A DNA stretch of 45,194 nucleotides from an uncultured Acetatifactor sp. (lineage in GTDB: Bacteria > Bacillota > Clostridia > Lachnospirales > Lachnospiraceae). Every line of letters begins with the position of its first letter. Positions within the stretch are counted from its first letter, which is position 1. Made by a program: the position numbers and the translations under genes. Where the stretch lies: contig CANPWJ010000002.1 in NCBI GenBank assembly GCA_947584035.1, forward strand, positions 1 to 45,194, in the 5' to 3' direction. This document shows positions 19,724 to 29,129 of this stretch, piece after piece. The notes beneath the pieces were generated by a model, which saw only the letters and a list, made by a program, of their open reading frames with translations, was not told where the DNA came from and did no database searches.

Positions 19724-20818
19724 ATGGATCCAACGAAAATCGCTTTTATCATTTGCACCAACAACGAATTGTACTGTAATGAATGTGTATGGTACATCGA
19801 TCAGTTGACTGTACCAGACGGATATAGCACAGATATCATCAGTATTTCCGGGGCTGAAAGCATTTGTGCCGCTTACAACGCCGCTATGAAAAGCAGCGAT
19901 GCCAAATATAAAATATATTTGCACCAGGATACCTTTATCTATCACCGCGGATTCCTCACAGACATCCTGAACGAATTTCAGTCGGATCCGTCGCTGGGAA
20001 TGCTGGGCGTTATAGGGGGGGTAAACCTGCCCCCAGACGCGGTCATGTGGAACGCCAAACATGTGGGAACCACCTATGCATGCGACTATAATGAGACCTT
20101 CTGCCTTAACCTTTTCCAACAGGAAGCCGGAAGATATACGGAGGCGGAAATGCTGGACGGTATGCTCCTGGTCACGCAATATGACATCGACTGGCGGGAG
20201 GACCTGGATTTGGGCTGGGATTTTTACGACGTTTCACAGTCCCTGGAATTTAGAAGGGCTGGCTACAAAATAGGGATCCCTCATCAAAGCTCTCCCTGGT
20301 GTCTGCATGACTGCGGGCACTCCAAGCTGTCCCGTTATGACGACTCCAGAAGAATCATTTTGAAAGAATATCCGGACTTTTTCCCAGGGACCTTTGTACC
20401 AAACTCCGACACCGAATCGCTTTTATGGGAAGAAAAGATTTTTTCAAGCCTTCTGTCACTGATTGAAAAAGATGATCTGTTGGAAGCGTTTAAAATAAGG
20501 TCTACTTTAAACCTAAAGCGTCTCCACAGCAATAACCTGCAGTATGCGTTAAACATCCTGGAAATCTATGGCGAGGAACAGATCGGAGAAGTGCGGACGC
20601 CCTTTTTTAAAAGCGGCGATCCCTGGGAACAGATAAAGAGGAAGTATGATTCCGTCAAGTTCACCCTGCGCCATATAGAGCGGGATACGGATCCGGAACA
20701 GGTGGCCCTCCTGACCACCATGCTGCAGGAAAAGGCACTGTCAAAAGAAGCCGTCTGGGTGATTGCCAGACACTGTGTCCTGGATCGCTACAAGGTTTTC
20801 TGCAAGCTATTGCATTAA
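19724..20818 (+). CDS. Glycosyltransferase (Glyco_tranf_2_5-like)
   Basis: FIICTNNELYCNECVWYIDQL, YKIYLHQDTFI, LGVIGG, WDFYDVSQSLEF; paralogous to 21439..22164. Confidence 0.75.
   Translation: MDPTKIAFIICTNNELYCNECVWYIDQLTVPDGYSTDIISISGAESICAAYNAAMKSSDAKYKIYLHQDTFIYHRGFLTDILNEFQSDPSLGMLGVIGGVNLPPDAVMWNAKHVGTTYACDYNETFCLNLFQQEAGRYTEAEMLDGMLLVTQYDIDWREDLDLGWDFYDVSQSLEFRRAGYKIGIPHQSSPWCLHDCGHSKLSRYDDSRRIILKEYPDFFPGTFVPNSDTESLLWEEKIFSSLLSLIEKDDLLEAFKIRSTLNLKRLHSNNLQYALNILEIYGEEQIGEVRTPFFKSGDPWEQIKRKYDSVKFTLRHIERDTDPEQVALLTTMLQEKALSKEAVWVIARHCVLDRYKVFCKLLH
20015..20021. repeat. Homopolymer G7, in frame
   Basis: ttataGGGGGGGtaaacc, coding GVIGGVN. Confidence 0.85.
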
Positions 20819-20875
20819 CCTATATCTGCCGCAAAATTACCCGCTTAACGCGCGGGATCAAAGAGGAGTCGTTCT

Positions 20876-21442
20876 ATGATCGGCGAAAAGAAATACACGG
20901 AAGAAGAAGCAAACGAATACTTTAAGGAACTGGCTGCCAACCGGGAGGTGATCCGAACCACCTACCAATATGTCACAGACACCGTCACCCAGGCTCTGCG
21001 GACCGAGGATTTTTCTAAGCTGTTCTCGTTGATCCCATACATCGAGAGCCTGGAGGACACCAAGGCCTACAGTTTTACCGGCAGATCCCAGCGCATTTTA
21101 AAATATCTGCACATCATCCAGCTGGAATACAACTATCAGTGCCCCCTGTTCTGTGAAGGATGCCCGGATGCGGACGCGGTTTACAATAAATATGTCTCCT
21201 GTCTGCTCGCCATGCGGCGGATCGCCTTTCACCTGCCGCCCGAATCCATCCAGGAAGCTGACTCGTTCCTGCGCACCTGCGTTCTGTCTCCCTTTGCCGT
21301 ATACATGATCACCTCAGACGACCGCATCGATGCCACCGGGGAATTTTATCGGCACATGCTGGATTTGTACCGTGATCTCTGGAGCGAGACGGAAATACAG
21401 ATGTTCCTTGGCTTTACACATTTGGGAGGTGCCGCAGATTGA
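20876..21442 (+). CDS. Hypothetical helical protein in the glycosyltransferase cluster
   Basis: 188-aa ORF that overlaps the start of the next gene. Confidence 0.6.
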   Translation: MIGEKKYTEEEANEYFKELAANREVIRTTYQYVTDTVTQALRTEDFSKLFSLIPYIESLEDTKAYSFTGRSQRILKYLHIIQLEYNYQCPLFCEGCPDADAVYNKYVSCLLAMRRIAFHLPPESIQEADSFLRTCVLSPFAVYMITSDDRIDATGEFYRHMLDLYRDLWSETEIQMFLGFTHLGGAAD

Positions 21443-22164
21443 ACCCGAAAAAATTTTGTTTTATCCTCTGTTCCAACAATGAATTGATGTTAAATGAATG
21501 TATCCACTATATCCGGCAGTTAGAGATCCCGGAAGGCTATGAGCTGGATCTTCTGACGGTGGCGGACGCCTCCTCCATAACGGAGGCCTACAATGAAGCG
21601 ATGCGGGAATCCGACGCCAAGTACAAAATCTATCTGCACCAGGATGTTTTTATCTTAAACCGAAATCTTTTGAACGATCTGCTGGCAATCTTTGCTTCCG
21701 ATTCCTCCATCGGAATGGTGGGGATGGTAGGGTATGACGCGATCTCCCCGGATGGCCTCATGTGGCATGAGCCGCGGCTGGGAAATCTATGGCTGTATAC
21801 CAAAGCTGAGCTCTATCCCCCCCTAGCATCCTACCGTTTCTCCCTGGAAAAGGACGGAATTTTTAATGCCGCCCTGATCGACGGTTTTTTTATGGCGACT
21901 GCCTATGACCTTCCTTGGGATACGGAGGACGTAAAGGCGTGGGATTTTTACGACGTCTATCAGAGCATCACCTTCTGGCAGCACCGTTACAGGGTGGTCG
22001 TGCCGAATCAGAAATATCCCTGGTGTCTGCATGATGACGACCGCTTCCTGGGCCTGACCCACTACGACACCTATCGGCAGAAATTTCTGAAAAGGTACCG
22101 GCATCTTCTGGGGAAGCGCTACTTTGAAATCCAGGAAACAGCACCGCAAACGAGGAGTCTATGA
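21439..22164 (+). CDS. Glycosyltransferase (Glyco_tranf_2_5-like)
   Basis: FILCSNNELMLNECIHYIRQLEIPEGYELDLL, YKIYLHQDVFI, WDFYDVYQSITFWQHRYRVVVPNQKYPWCLHDDD. Confidence 0.75.
   Translation: MNPKKFCFILCSNNELMLNECIHYIRQLEIPEGYELDLLTVADASSITEAYNEAMRESDAKYKIYLHQDVFILNRNLLNDLLAIFASDSSIGMVGMVGYDAISPDGLMWHEPRLGNLWLYTKAELYPPLASYRFSLEKDGIFNAALIDGFFMATAYDLPWDTEDVKAWDFYDVYQSITFWQHRYRVVVPNQKYPWCLHDDDRFLGLTHYDTYRQKFLKRYRHLLGKRYFEIQETAPQTRSL
21817..21823. repeat. Homopolymer C7, in frame
   Basis: ctctatCCCCCCCtagcat, coding LYPPLAS. Confidence 0.85.
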
Positions 22165-23315
22165 AAATACTGTTATATGACCGAGGTTCCTACACACAGG
22201 CCGACATAATCTATTATCTGGAAAAGCGGGGATGTGTCTGCCGAAATATCTGCTACCGGCAGCAGGGCTTGTACGAGGATGACTTTTTTGAGAGAAAGTT
22301 TGAAGCGCAGCTGAAAAAGGATCGCTACGACTTCGCCATGAGCACCAATTTTCATCCCATCGTCGCCAAGATCTGCGCCAGAAACCATCTGAAATATCTG
22401 GCCTGGGTCTATGACTCACCGATCGATACCGACCGGATCGAATACTACCAGTACCCCACCAGTTACATCTTCCTGTTCGACCGGGCGGAAGCGGAACGGC
22501 TAAAACGATTAGGCGGCGTCCATATTTTTCATCTTCCACTGGCAGTCAATCCGGAACGCCTCAAAACCATAACCATTACCCGGGATGACGTCCTGCGCTA
22601 CAGCGCTGATATCTCCTTTATTGGGCAGTTCTATGCCAGTCCCCTGGAACAGATCCGACCGCTTCTGGGCCAATATGAACAGGGATTCATCGACGCTCTG
22701 ACAGAGACACAGCTAAAAATATATGGCTGCCATTTTCTGGAGGAAGCCGTCACGGATTCGTTCCTGGAGCGCGTAAACGAACAGCTGCGCAAACAGGGCG
22801 TGCGTGACGTTGCCTTAAAAAAGGAGGGCCTGATCCGTTCCATCGACCGACAGATCACCCATACCGAACGCCTGGCGCTTTTAAATCTCCTGGGGCAGTC
22901 CTGGCGGACAACCTATTATTCCAACGAGAAGCAGGAGTCCCTCTCCCATCTGCAGTACGGCGGGACCGCTTACTATTTTACCGAGATGCCAAAGATCTTC
23001 CGCCTCAGCAAGCTGAACCTGAACCCGACTTTAAAAAGTATTCAATCCGGCATCCCACTGCGGGCACTGGATATTCTCGCTTGCGGCGGTGTCCTGTTCA
23101 GCAACTATCAGCCGGAGCTGGCCGAATATTTCCAGGATGGGGAGGATGCCATCCTGTACGAGAGCATCGAGGACGCCCTGGTCAAGGCCGACTACTACCT
23201 GCGCCATGACGACCTGCGCCAGGCCATCGCACAAAACGGATACCAAAAGGTAATCACCCACTTTTCCTATCCGGACAGACTGACGCAGATGTTAAAGATT
23301 GCCGAAATTTTATAG
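22161..23315 (+). CDS. CgeB/DUF3880-like glycosyltransferase
   Basis: LAWVYDSPIDTDRIEYYQYPTSYIFLFDRAEAERL...LNLNPTLKSIQSGIPLRALDILACGGVLFSNYQPELAEYF. Confidence 0.8.
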   Translation: MKILLYDRGSYTQADIIYYLEKRGCVCRNICYRQQGLYEDDFFERKFEAQLKKDRYDFAMSTNFHPIVAKICARNHLKYLAWVYDSPIDTDRIEYYQYPTSYIFLFDRAEAERLKRLGGVHIFHLPLAVNPERLKTITITRDDVLRYSADISFIGQFYASPLEQIRPLLGQYEQGFIDALTETQLKIYGCHFLEEAVTDSFLERVNEQLRKQGVRDVALKKEGLIRSIDRQITHTERLALLNLLGQSWRTTYYSNEKQESLSHLQYGGTAYYFTEMPKIFRLSKLNLNPTLKSIQSGIPLRALDILACGGVLFSNYQPELAEYFQDGEDAILYESIEDALVKADYYLRHDDLRQAIAQNGYQKVITHFSYPDRLTQMLKIAEIL

Positions 23316-23327
23316 GGAAGCCTGGCC

Positions 23328-23987
23328 CTATGCCTCCCCGCATTCGCTCCGCACACGGTCCAGGATCGTCCGAACCGTCGTTCGGTTTCTCTCCTCCGCC
23401 TGTGCGCTCTTGAAATCAAACGCCGGATATACGGCAAGATTGGGGATCCGCGGATACTCCTCCTCATAATGCTTCCCGGTGTCCGGCACAAAGACAAACA
23501 GATTTAAAGCCAGATCCATCTTCCGGCAGGAGGGCAGCTTCTTCGTATCCAGAACAATATGTATCTGCCTGGCCGGAAGAAGATTATAGAGCGGGTAGCC
23601 CAGCAGAGTCGTCAGCCCCAAACAAGGCAAATCCAAGGTGCAGAGATAATCACATTTTGTTTCCAGCAGTTTGATCCTGCACGCCTCCTGGTCTGCGCCG
23701 TCCCCGGCGCAGAACTCCTCCGTCTCATAGGACAGCGCCGTGAAATACTCCTTGATCAGACGGAGCAAAGGCTGGTAACGGTTGTACATCTTATGTTCCA
23801 ATAGAATCAATACCCTGCGCAATTTCTTCCTCCCGGGCCCGTCCTTCTCCCGGTTGATCTGCCGGCTTTTATGAGACCCGCTTTCATTATAACCGATATT
23901 TTTGAAAAACACCATATTTATAGTGCTTTTTGGATCCAAAGGCGCTATAATAAGCCTAGAGGTATTGCATATGTTACAATTTCCCAA
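23328..23987 (-). CDS. Hypothetical protein (true start probably near 23820)
   Basis: Part from about RVLILLEHKMYNRYQPLLRLIKEYF looks coherent. The N-terminal ~50 aa run into the promoter region of the divergent LicD gene and may not be real. Confidence 0.5.
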   Translation of the reverse strand: MGNCNICNTSRLIIAPLDPKSTINMVFFKNIGYNESGSHKSRQINREKDGPGRKKLRRVLILLEHKMYNRYQPLLRLIKEYFTALSYETEEFCAGDGADQEACRIKLLETKCDYLCTLDLPCLGLTTLLGYPLYNLLPARQIHIVLDTKKLPSCRKMDLALNLFVFVPDTGKHYEEEYPRIPNLAVYPAFDFKSAQAEERNRTTVRTILDRVRSECGEA

Positions 23988-24900
23988 AAATTATTTTCAG
24001 GATGAGACGCGGGACGGCTTCCACATCGAAGCCATGATGAAATGCGCCTGGGCGGCCGAGCTGGAGGTGCTGGCAGTGTTTCAGGAGCTCTGTGAAAAGC
24101 ATGGCCTGACCTATTTTGCGGACTGGGGTACTCTCTTAGGCGCCGTGCGCCATCAAGGCTTCATCCCCTGGGACGACGACATCGACCTCTGTATGCCGCG
24201 CCTGGACTATGAGCGTTTCCTGTCTATTGCCAATCAGGAGCTGCCCGAAAGCTTCCATGTCCACAGCGAATATTCCAGTGATCTCTACGAACAGCCCTTT
24301 GCGCGGATGGTCAATGATCTCACTATCAGCTACCAGCCGGAACGGCTCCAGAGATTTCATGGATGCCCCTATGTGGTCGGCCTGGACATTTTCCCGCTGG
24401 ACGTGCTTCCGGAGGATCCGAAGCAGGAGGAGGAAATGTGCCGGACATATAACGCATTGTTCGCCGCTGTGAAGGAATGCCGGGAGCACTCCGAAAAAGT
24501 GATCCGGAAGCTTCCAGAACTAGAGCGGCTAAGCGGCCTCCATTTCGACCGCCGCAAAAACATTAAACACCAATTACTCCATGCGGTCGGCCTGGTCAGC
24601 AGCCGGTACAATAACACGAACGCCCCCTGTATGACGCATTTAGTCTACCATGTAGGTTTTCACCGTTATCTTCGCAGAGAATGGTATCGGGACGTAGTCT
24701 GGCTGCCTTTTGAAAATGTCAGGGTACCCGCCCCTATTGATTACGACGCCGCTCTCACTGCGCTGTTTGCGGCGGATTATATGACCCCAAATTGCACTCC
24801 AGGACACGAGTATCCTTTTTATCAAAAGCAGTACAACATGCTGGCTGAAGCTCTCGTAGCGGGCCGAATGGCAGAATCGGTCACGCCGGATCTGTTTTAG
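23971..24900 (+). CDS. LicD-family phosphotransferase
   Basis: YFADWGTLLGAVRHQGFIPWDDDIDLCMPRLDYERF; start chosen at MLQFPKNYFQDETRDGF. Confidence 0.9.
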   Translation: MLQFPKNYFQDETRDGFHIEAMMKCAWAAELEVLAVFQELCEKHGLTYFADWGTLLGAVRHQGFIPWDDDIDLCMPRLDYERFLSIANQELPESFHVHSEYSSDLYEQPFARMVNDLTISYQPERLQRFHGCPYVVGLDIFPLDVLPEDPKQEEEMCRTYNALFAAVKECREHSEKVIRKLPELERLSGLHFDRRKNIKHQLLHAVGLVSSRYNNTNAPCMTHLVYHVGFHRYLRREWYRDVVWLPFENVRVPAPIDYDAALTALFAADYMTPNCTPGHEYPFYQKQYNMLAEALVAGRMAESVTPDLF

Positions 24901-24945
24901 AATCATAAGAATGAACCTATGGCCCCACAAAAGGAGGAACCTTAT

Positions 24946-25869
24946 ATGCTTACTTTTCCGGAAGATTATTTCCTCGGTGAAACCAGAAACGATTTTTATA
25001 TCGAGCCTATGATGAAATGTGTATGGGCTGCCCAGCTGGAGGTGCTCGAGGTCATACGCGAGATCTGTGAAAGGCATAAGATCCAATACTTTGCCGCTTA
25101 CGGCACCCTGCTTGGCGCGGTGCGCCATAAGGGCTTCATCCCCTGGGACGACGATGTGGATCTGCTGATGCTGCGGAAGGATTATGATCGCTTTTGGAAG
25201 GCGGCCGCAACCGAGCTCCCCGGCGACTATCATATACAGACCCCCTACGCTGTAGAGGATTACTCAACCTCCTTTGGGCGGGTAGTCAACAACTGGTCGA
25301 TCTCCTACGACAAGGAACGGCTCCTCCAGTACCACGGCTGCCCTTACATCGTAGGCGTTGATATCTTCCCCTACGACACGGTACCCCTGAACCCGGAGCA
25401 GGAGATGCGGCAGATACAGACCATTTCCATTCTTCTGTCCACCTTTGACCATTACAAGGCTGACCCGGACAGCGTGCAGGAACTGCTCCCTGACCTGGAG
25501 ATCCTCTGCGACACAAAATTTGACAGGTCCAAAAAGCTCACCTCCCAGCTGCTGCAGGCAGTAGACCGAGCGAGCAAGAAATATAGCAATACAAAAGGTC
25601 GCTCTGTCACTCATATGGCCGGGAATGAAGACGGCACCTATCATTTTAACAAAGAATGGTTCGACAGCAGCATCCTGCTTCCCTTTGAAAATATCTCCCT
25701 GCCTGTTCCTGTGAACTATGATGCCGTTTTAAAGACCATGTTTGGCGCCGACTACATGACACCCATCTGTTCCATCACCCACGACTATCCGTTCTATAAA
25801 AAGCAGACCGAGGCGCTGAAGAAATCCTTAGTGGATCGCGTTAAAAGAGGAGAACAGATTTCCCTGTGA
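24946..25869 (+). CDS. LicD-family phosphotransferase
   Basis: YFAAYGTLLGAVRHKGFIPWDDDVDLLMLRKDYDRF; aaaggaggaac RBS before ATG at 24946. Confidence 0.9.
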   Translation: MLTFPEDYFLGETRNDFYIEPMMKCVWAAQLEVLEVIREICERHKIQYFAAYGTLLGAVRHKGFIPWDDDVDLLMLRKDYDRFWKAAATELPGDYHIQTPYAVEDYSTSFGRVVNNWSISYDKERLLQYHGCPYIVGVDIFPYDTVPLNPEQEMRQIQTISILLSTFDHYKADPDSVQELLPDLEILCDTKFDRSKKLTSQLLQAVDRASKKYSNTKGRSVTHMAGNEDGTYHFNKEWFDSSILLPFENISLPVPVNYDAVLKTMFGADYMTPICSITHDYPFYKKQTEALKKSLVDRVKRGEQISL

Positions 25870-25896
25870 TATATAAGAATATATAGGAATATGAAA

Positions 25897-25924
25897 ATGA
25901 GGGTTGACTTACGTCAACCCTCAT
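25897..25924. terminator. Hairpin between convergent LicD gene and flagellin 1
   Basis: ATGAGGGTTGAC-TTAC-GTCAACCCTCAT, perfect 12-bp inverted repeat; T-rich tract after it on the minus strand. Confidence 0.75.
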
Positions 25925-25949
25925 GGTAGTTTTGCAATGATCCCTGTGA

Positions 25950-26768
25950 TTACTGCAGTAAGGAGAGTACTCCCTGGTTGGACTGGTTGGACTGTGCCAG
26001 CATCGCCTGACCTGCCTGTGCCAGGATGTTGTTGTTGGAATACTTAACCATCTCATCCGCCATATCGGTATCACGGATCTGGCTCTCTGCTGCGGTGGTA
26101 TTCTCCACAACGTTATCCAGGTTTGCAATCGTGTGCTCCAGTCTGTTCTGTACCGCACCAAGGTTGGAACGCTGCTCGTTCAGAGTCTTGATTGCGCTCT
26201 TGATGCTATCGATCGCACTCCATGCCGCACTCTGAGAGCTTACTCTCAGGCTTGCAATGCTGAGGCCGGAAGAGCCCAGAGACGCAATCGTAAGTACAAT
26301 ACGGTTGTCGGATGCGCTCTCTGCGCCTACCTGAAGCGCTACGCTGGAGAAAGTACCGTCAAGCAGCATCTTCTCGTTGAAGGTCGTGGTCGTTGCCACA
26401 CGGTCGATCTCGCTTACCAGGTTGTCTACTTCCTTCTGGATGTAGCTCTGATCCTCAGACTGCTCCGTACCGTTCGCTGCCTTTACTGCCAGCTCGTTCA
26501 GACGCTGCAGCATGTCATGCACTTCGTTCAGCGCGCCCTCTGCCGTCTGTACTGCGGAGATGCCGTCCTGTGCGTTTGCGGATGCCTGGGTCAGTCCTCT
26601 GATCTGACGTCTCATCTTCTCGGAGATCGCAAGCCCTGCTGCATCGTCTGCCGCACGGTTGATCTTGTAACCGGAGGACAGCTTCTCAGTGCTCTTTGCC
26701 TGGGTGGCGGTCGTCAGTCCCAACATTCTGTTGGAGTTCACTGCGGTTAAATTGTGTTTTACTACCAT
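25950..26768 (-). CDS. Flagellin (copy 1)
   Basis: KHNLTAVNSNRMLGL...LSSGYKINRAADDAAGLAISEKMRRQIRGL...NILAQAGQAMLAQSNQSNQGVLSLLQ. Confidence 0.98.
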   Translation of the reverse strand: MVVKHNLTAVNSNRMLGLTTATQAKSTEKLSSGYKINRAADDAAGLAISEKMRRQIRGLTQASANAQDGISAVQTAEGALNEVHDMLQRLNELAVKAANGTEQSEDQSYIQKEVDNLVSEIDRVATTTTFNEKMLLDGTFSSVALQVGAESASDNRIVLTIASLGSSGLSIASLRVSSQSAAWSAIDSIKSAIKTLNEQRSNLGAVQNRLEHTIANLDNVVENTTAAESQIRDTDMADEMVKYSNNNILAQAGQAMLAQSNQSNQGVLSLLQ

Positions 26769-26792
26769 ATTCTATTCCTCCTTGAATTTAAG

Positions 26793-26808
26793 GCCGCTTC
26801 CCTGCGGC
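26793..26808 (-). promoter_or_regulatory. Possible CsrA-binding hairpin in flagellin leader
   Basis: Minus strand GCCGC-AGGGAA-GCGGC presents GGGA/GGA in a loop just upstream of the aaggagg RBS; csrA and fliW are nearby. Repeated at 29154..29169. Confidence 0.45.
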
Positions 26809-26905
26809 TCTTTTTGGCGGTAATGATTTTTACAGGTCGTACGCTCCTCCAAAAACCATTACGTTCTTGGTTTGGGTAAGCAATTTCTTGCTTTACTTGT
26901 ATTAT

Positions 26906-26932
26906 ATATCGGCTCCGCCGCCGGATACTTTA
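26906..26932 (-). promoter_or_regulatory. Sigma-28 promoter of flagellin 1
   Basis: Minus strand TAAA-N15-GCCGATAT. Confidence 0.9.
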
Positions 26933-27059
26933 GACCTCTTTCTATTTTTTCTTTTGCCTTTTTTGAATTTGAGGGTGTTCTCTCGTTTTTTCTGTTGCTG
27001 CGCCTCCTTCCAAAGGTTTATAATAGAAAACACCGGGAAACATGTCAGGAGGCGGTTAC

Positions 27060-28268
27060 ATGACTATATTTTATCTGGAATGGAAAAGCTTTTGCAACGA
27101 GGATCTGTTTGAAGTCCTGCAGGAAATGGGGCATACGGTGATCCGGATTCCTTTTGATGGAATTCCGGAAAAAGAGAGCAAAATTGAAGAATTACTGGCG
27201 CAAAACCTGCGGAATTTTCCCTGCGACTTTGTATTTTCCTTCAATTATTTTCCCAGGGTCTCCAACTGCTGTGACCGGCTGAAGCTCCTCTATGTTTCCT
27301 GGGTATATGACAGCCCTTATATCCATGTCTACTCTTACACGGTGCTCCATGCCTGCAACCGCATCTTTCTGTTTGACTATGCCATGTATGAGGAACTGAA
27401 AAACGCCGGGATCCCCACCGTGTATTATCTTCCCCTGGCCGTAAACCACAGACGGCTCGGCAGACTGCAGAACCCATCTGTGATGCGGCAGAGACATGCC
27501 TGTGACATCTCCTTTGTGGGCTCACTGTATTCCGAGAAGAAGCATCGGATCTATGATAAATTCCAGGACATTGACGCTTATACACGGGGGTATCTGGATG
27601 GTCTGATCCGTGCCCAGATCCCGGTACATGGCATGAACTTCCTGCAGGAAATGCTGTCGGAGGAAATTTTGACGGAGCTGGAAAAAGCTTACCCCACCGA
27701 CCCCAACGCAAGCACAGCGCTCTCCCCCAAGGCGATCTATGCGGACTACGTGCTGGCAAGACAGGTCACCGCCACGGAACGCCGGGAAATCCTGGAACGG
27801 CTGGGCGCCGCTTACGCCAACGATGTCCCAAAAAGAAAAATCCATCTGTATACGCCTGACAGAGCGCTGCAGATTTCCGGTGTCCGGAACCTGGGGCCAG
27901 TGGATTACTATGACGAGATGCCCTATGTCTTTCAAAATACACGGATCAATCTGAACATTTCTCTGCGCAGCATCAAGACCGGGATCCCTCTTCGGGCGAT
28001 GGATATCATGGGCTGCGGAGGGTTCCTGCTGACAAACTATCAGGAAGAGATGTTCCAGTATTTTGAGGCAGATCAGGATTTCGTGTACTATACTGACTAT
28101 GACGATCTGTGTGCCAAAGCAGACTATTATCTGCGCCAGGATGAGCAGCGGGAGCGGATCGCGGCAAACGGCCGAAAGAAAGTCCTCACTCAACATAATC
28201 TAACGCTGCGGGCCGAAACGATCCTCTCAGTGCTGCAGGGAGAAAACGCCAATGAAAATGAGGGTTGA
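27060..28268 (+). CDS. CgeB/DUF3880-like glycosyltransferase between the two flagellins
   Basis: LLYVSWVYDSPYIHVYSYTVLHACNRIFLFDYAMYEEL...LNISLRSIKTGIPLRAMDIMGCGGFLLTNYQEEMFQYF; aggaggc RBS before ATG. Confidence 0.85.
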   Translation: MTIFYLEWKSFCNEDLFEVLQEMGHTVIRIPFDGIPEKESKIEELLAQNLRNFPCDFVFSFNYFPRVSNCCDRLKLLYVSWVYDSPYIHVYSYTVLHACNRIFLFDYAMYEELKNAGIPTVYYLPLAVNHRRLGRLQNPSVMRQRHACDISFVGSLYSEKKHRIYDKFQDIDAYTRGYLDGLIRAQIPVHGMNFLQEMLSEEILTELEKAYPTDPNASTALSPKAIYADYVLARQVTATERREILERLGAAYANDVPKRKIHLYTPDRALQISGVRNLGPVDYYDEMPYVFQNTRINLNISLRSIKTGIPLRAMDIMGCGGFLLTNYQEEMFQYFEADQDFVYYTDYDDLCAKADYYLRQDEQRERIAANGRKKVLTQHNLTLRAETILSVLQGENANENEG

Positions 28269-28285
28269 CTTACGTCAACCCTCAT
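28258..28285. terminator. Hairpin between convergent glycosyltransferase and flagellin 2
   Basis: Same inverted repeat as copy 1; the glycosyltransferase stop codon TGA lies inside the stem. Confidence 0.75.
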
Positions 28286-28310
28286 GGTAGTTTTGCAATG
28301 ATCCCTGTGA

Positions 28311-29129
28311 TTACTGCAGTAAGGAGAGTACTCCCTGGTTGGACTGGTTGGACTGTGCCAGCATCGCCTGACCTGCCTGTGCCAGGATGTTGTTGTTGGA
28401 ATACTTAACCATCTCATCCGCCATATCGGTATCACGGATCTGGCTCTCTGCTGCGGTGGTATTCTCCACAACGTTATCCAGGTTTGCAATCGTGTGCTCC
28501 AGTCTGTTCTGTACCGCACCAAGGTTGGAACGCTGCTCGTTCAGAGTCTTGATTGCGCTCTTGATGCTATCGATCGCACTCCATGCCGCACTCTGAGAGC
28601 TTACTCTCAGGCTTGCAATGCTGAGGCCGGAAGAGCCCAGAGACGCAATCGTAAGTACAATACGGTTGTCGGATGCGCTCTCTGCGCCTACCTGAAGCGC
28701 TACGCTGGAGAAAGTACCGTCAAGCAGCATCTTCTCGTTGAAGGTCGTGGTCGTTGCCACACGGTCGATCTCGCTTACCAGGTTGTCTACTTCCTTCTGG
28801 ATGTAGCTCTGATCCTCAGACTGCTCCGTACCGTTCGCTGCCTTTACTGCCAGCTCGTTCAGACGCTGCAGCATGTCATGCACTTCGTTCAGCGCGCCCT
28901 CTGCCGTCTGTACTGCGGAGATGCCGTCCTGTGCGTTTGCGGATGCCTGGGTCAGTCCTCTGATCTGACGTCTCATCTTCTCGGAGATCGCAAGCCCTGC
29001 TGCATCGTCTGCCGCACGGTTGATCTTGTAACCGGAGGACAGCTTCTCAGTGCTCTTTGCCTGGGTGGCGGTCGTCAGTCCCAACATTCTGTTGGAGTTC
29101 ACTGCGGTTAAATTGTGTTTTACTACCAT
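28311..29129 (-). CDS. Flagellin (copy 2)
   Basis: Protein identical to 25950..26768. Confidence 0.98.
   Translation of the reverse strand: MVVKHNLTAVNSNRMLGLTTATQAKSTEKLSSGYKINRAADDAAGLAISEKMRRQIRGLTQASANAQDGISAVQTAEGALNEVHDMLQRLNELAVKAANGTEQSEDQSYIQKEVDNLVSEIDRVATTTTFNEKMLLDGTFSSVALQVGAESASDNRIVLTIASLGSSGLSIASLRVSSQSAAWSAIDSIKSAIKTLNEQRSNLGAVQNRLEHTIANLDNVVENTTAAESQIRDTDMADEMVKYSNNNILAQAGQAMLAQSNQSNQGVLSLLQ

Larger units (their letters stand above)
25891..26937. repeat. Direct repeat copy 1 (flagellin, leader, sigma-28 promoter and terminator)
   Basis: Matches 28252..29298 at an offset of 2361; encoded proteins on both strands are identical. Confidence 0.9.

Noticed and set aside
26133-26750. 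205-aa plus-strand ORF antisense to flagellin (also at 28494..29111)
   Set aside because: Duplicated only because flagellin is duplicated; Cys/Arg/Leu-rich shadow translation.
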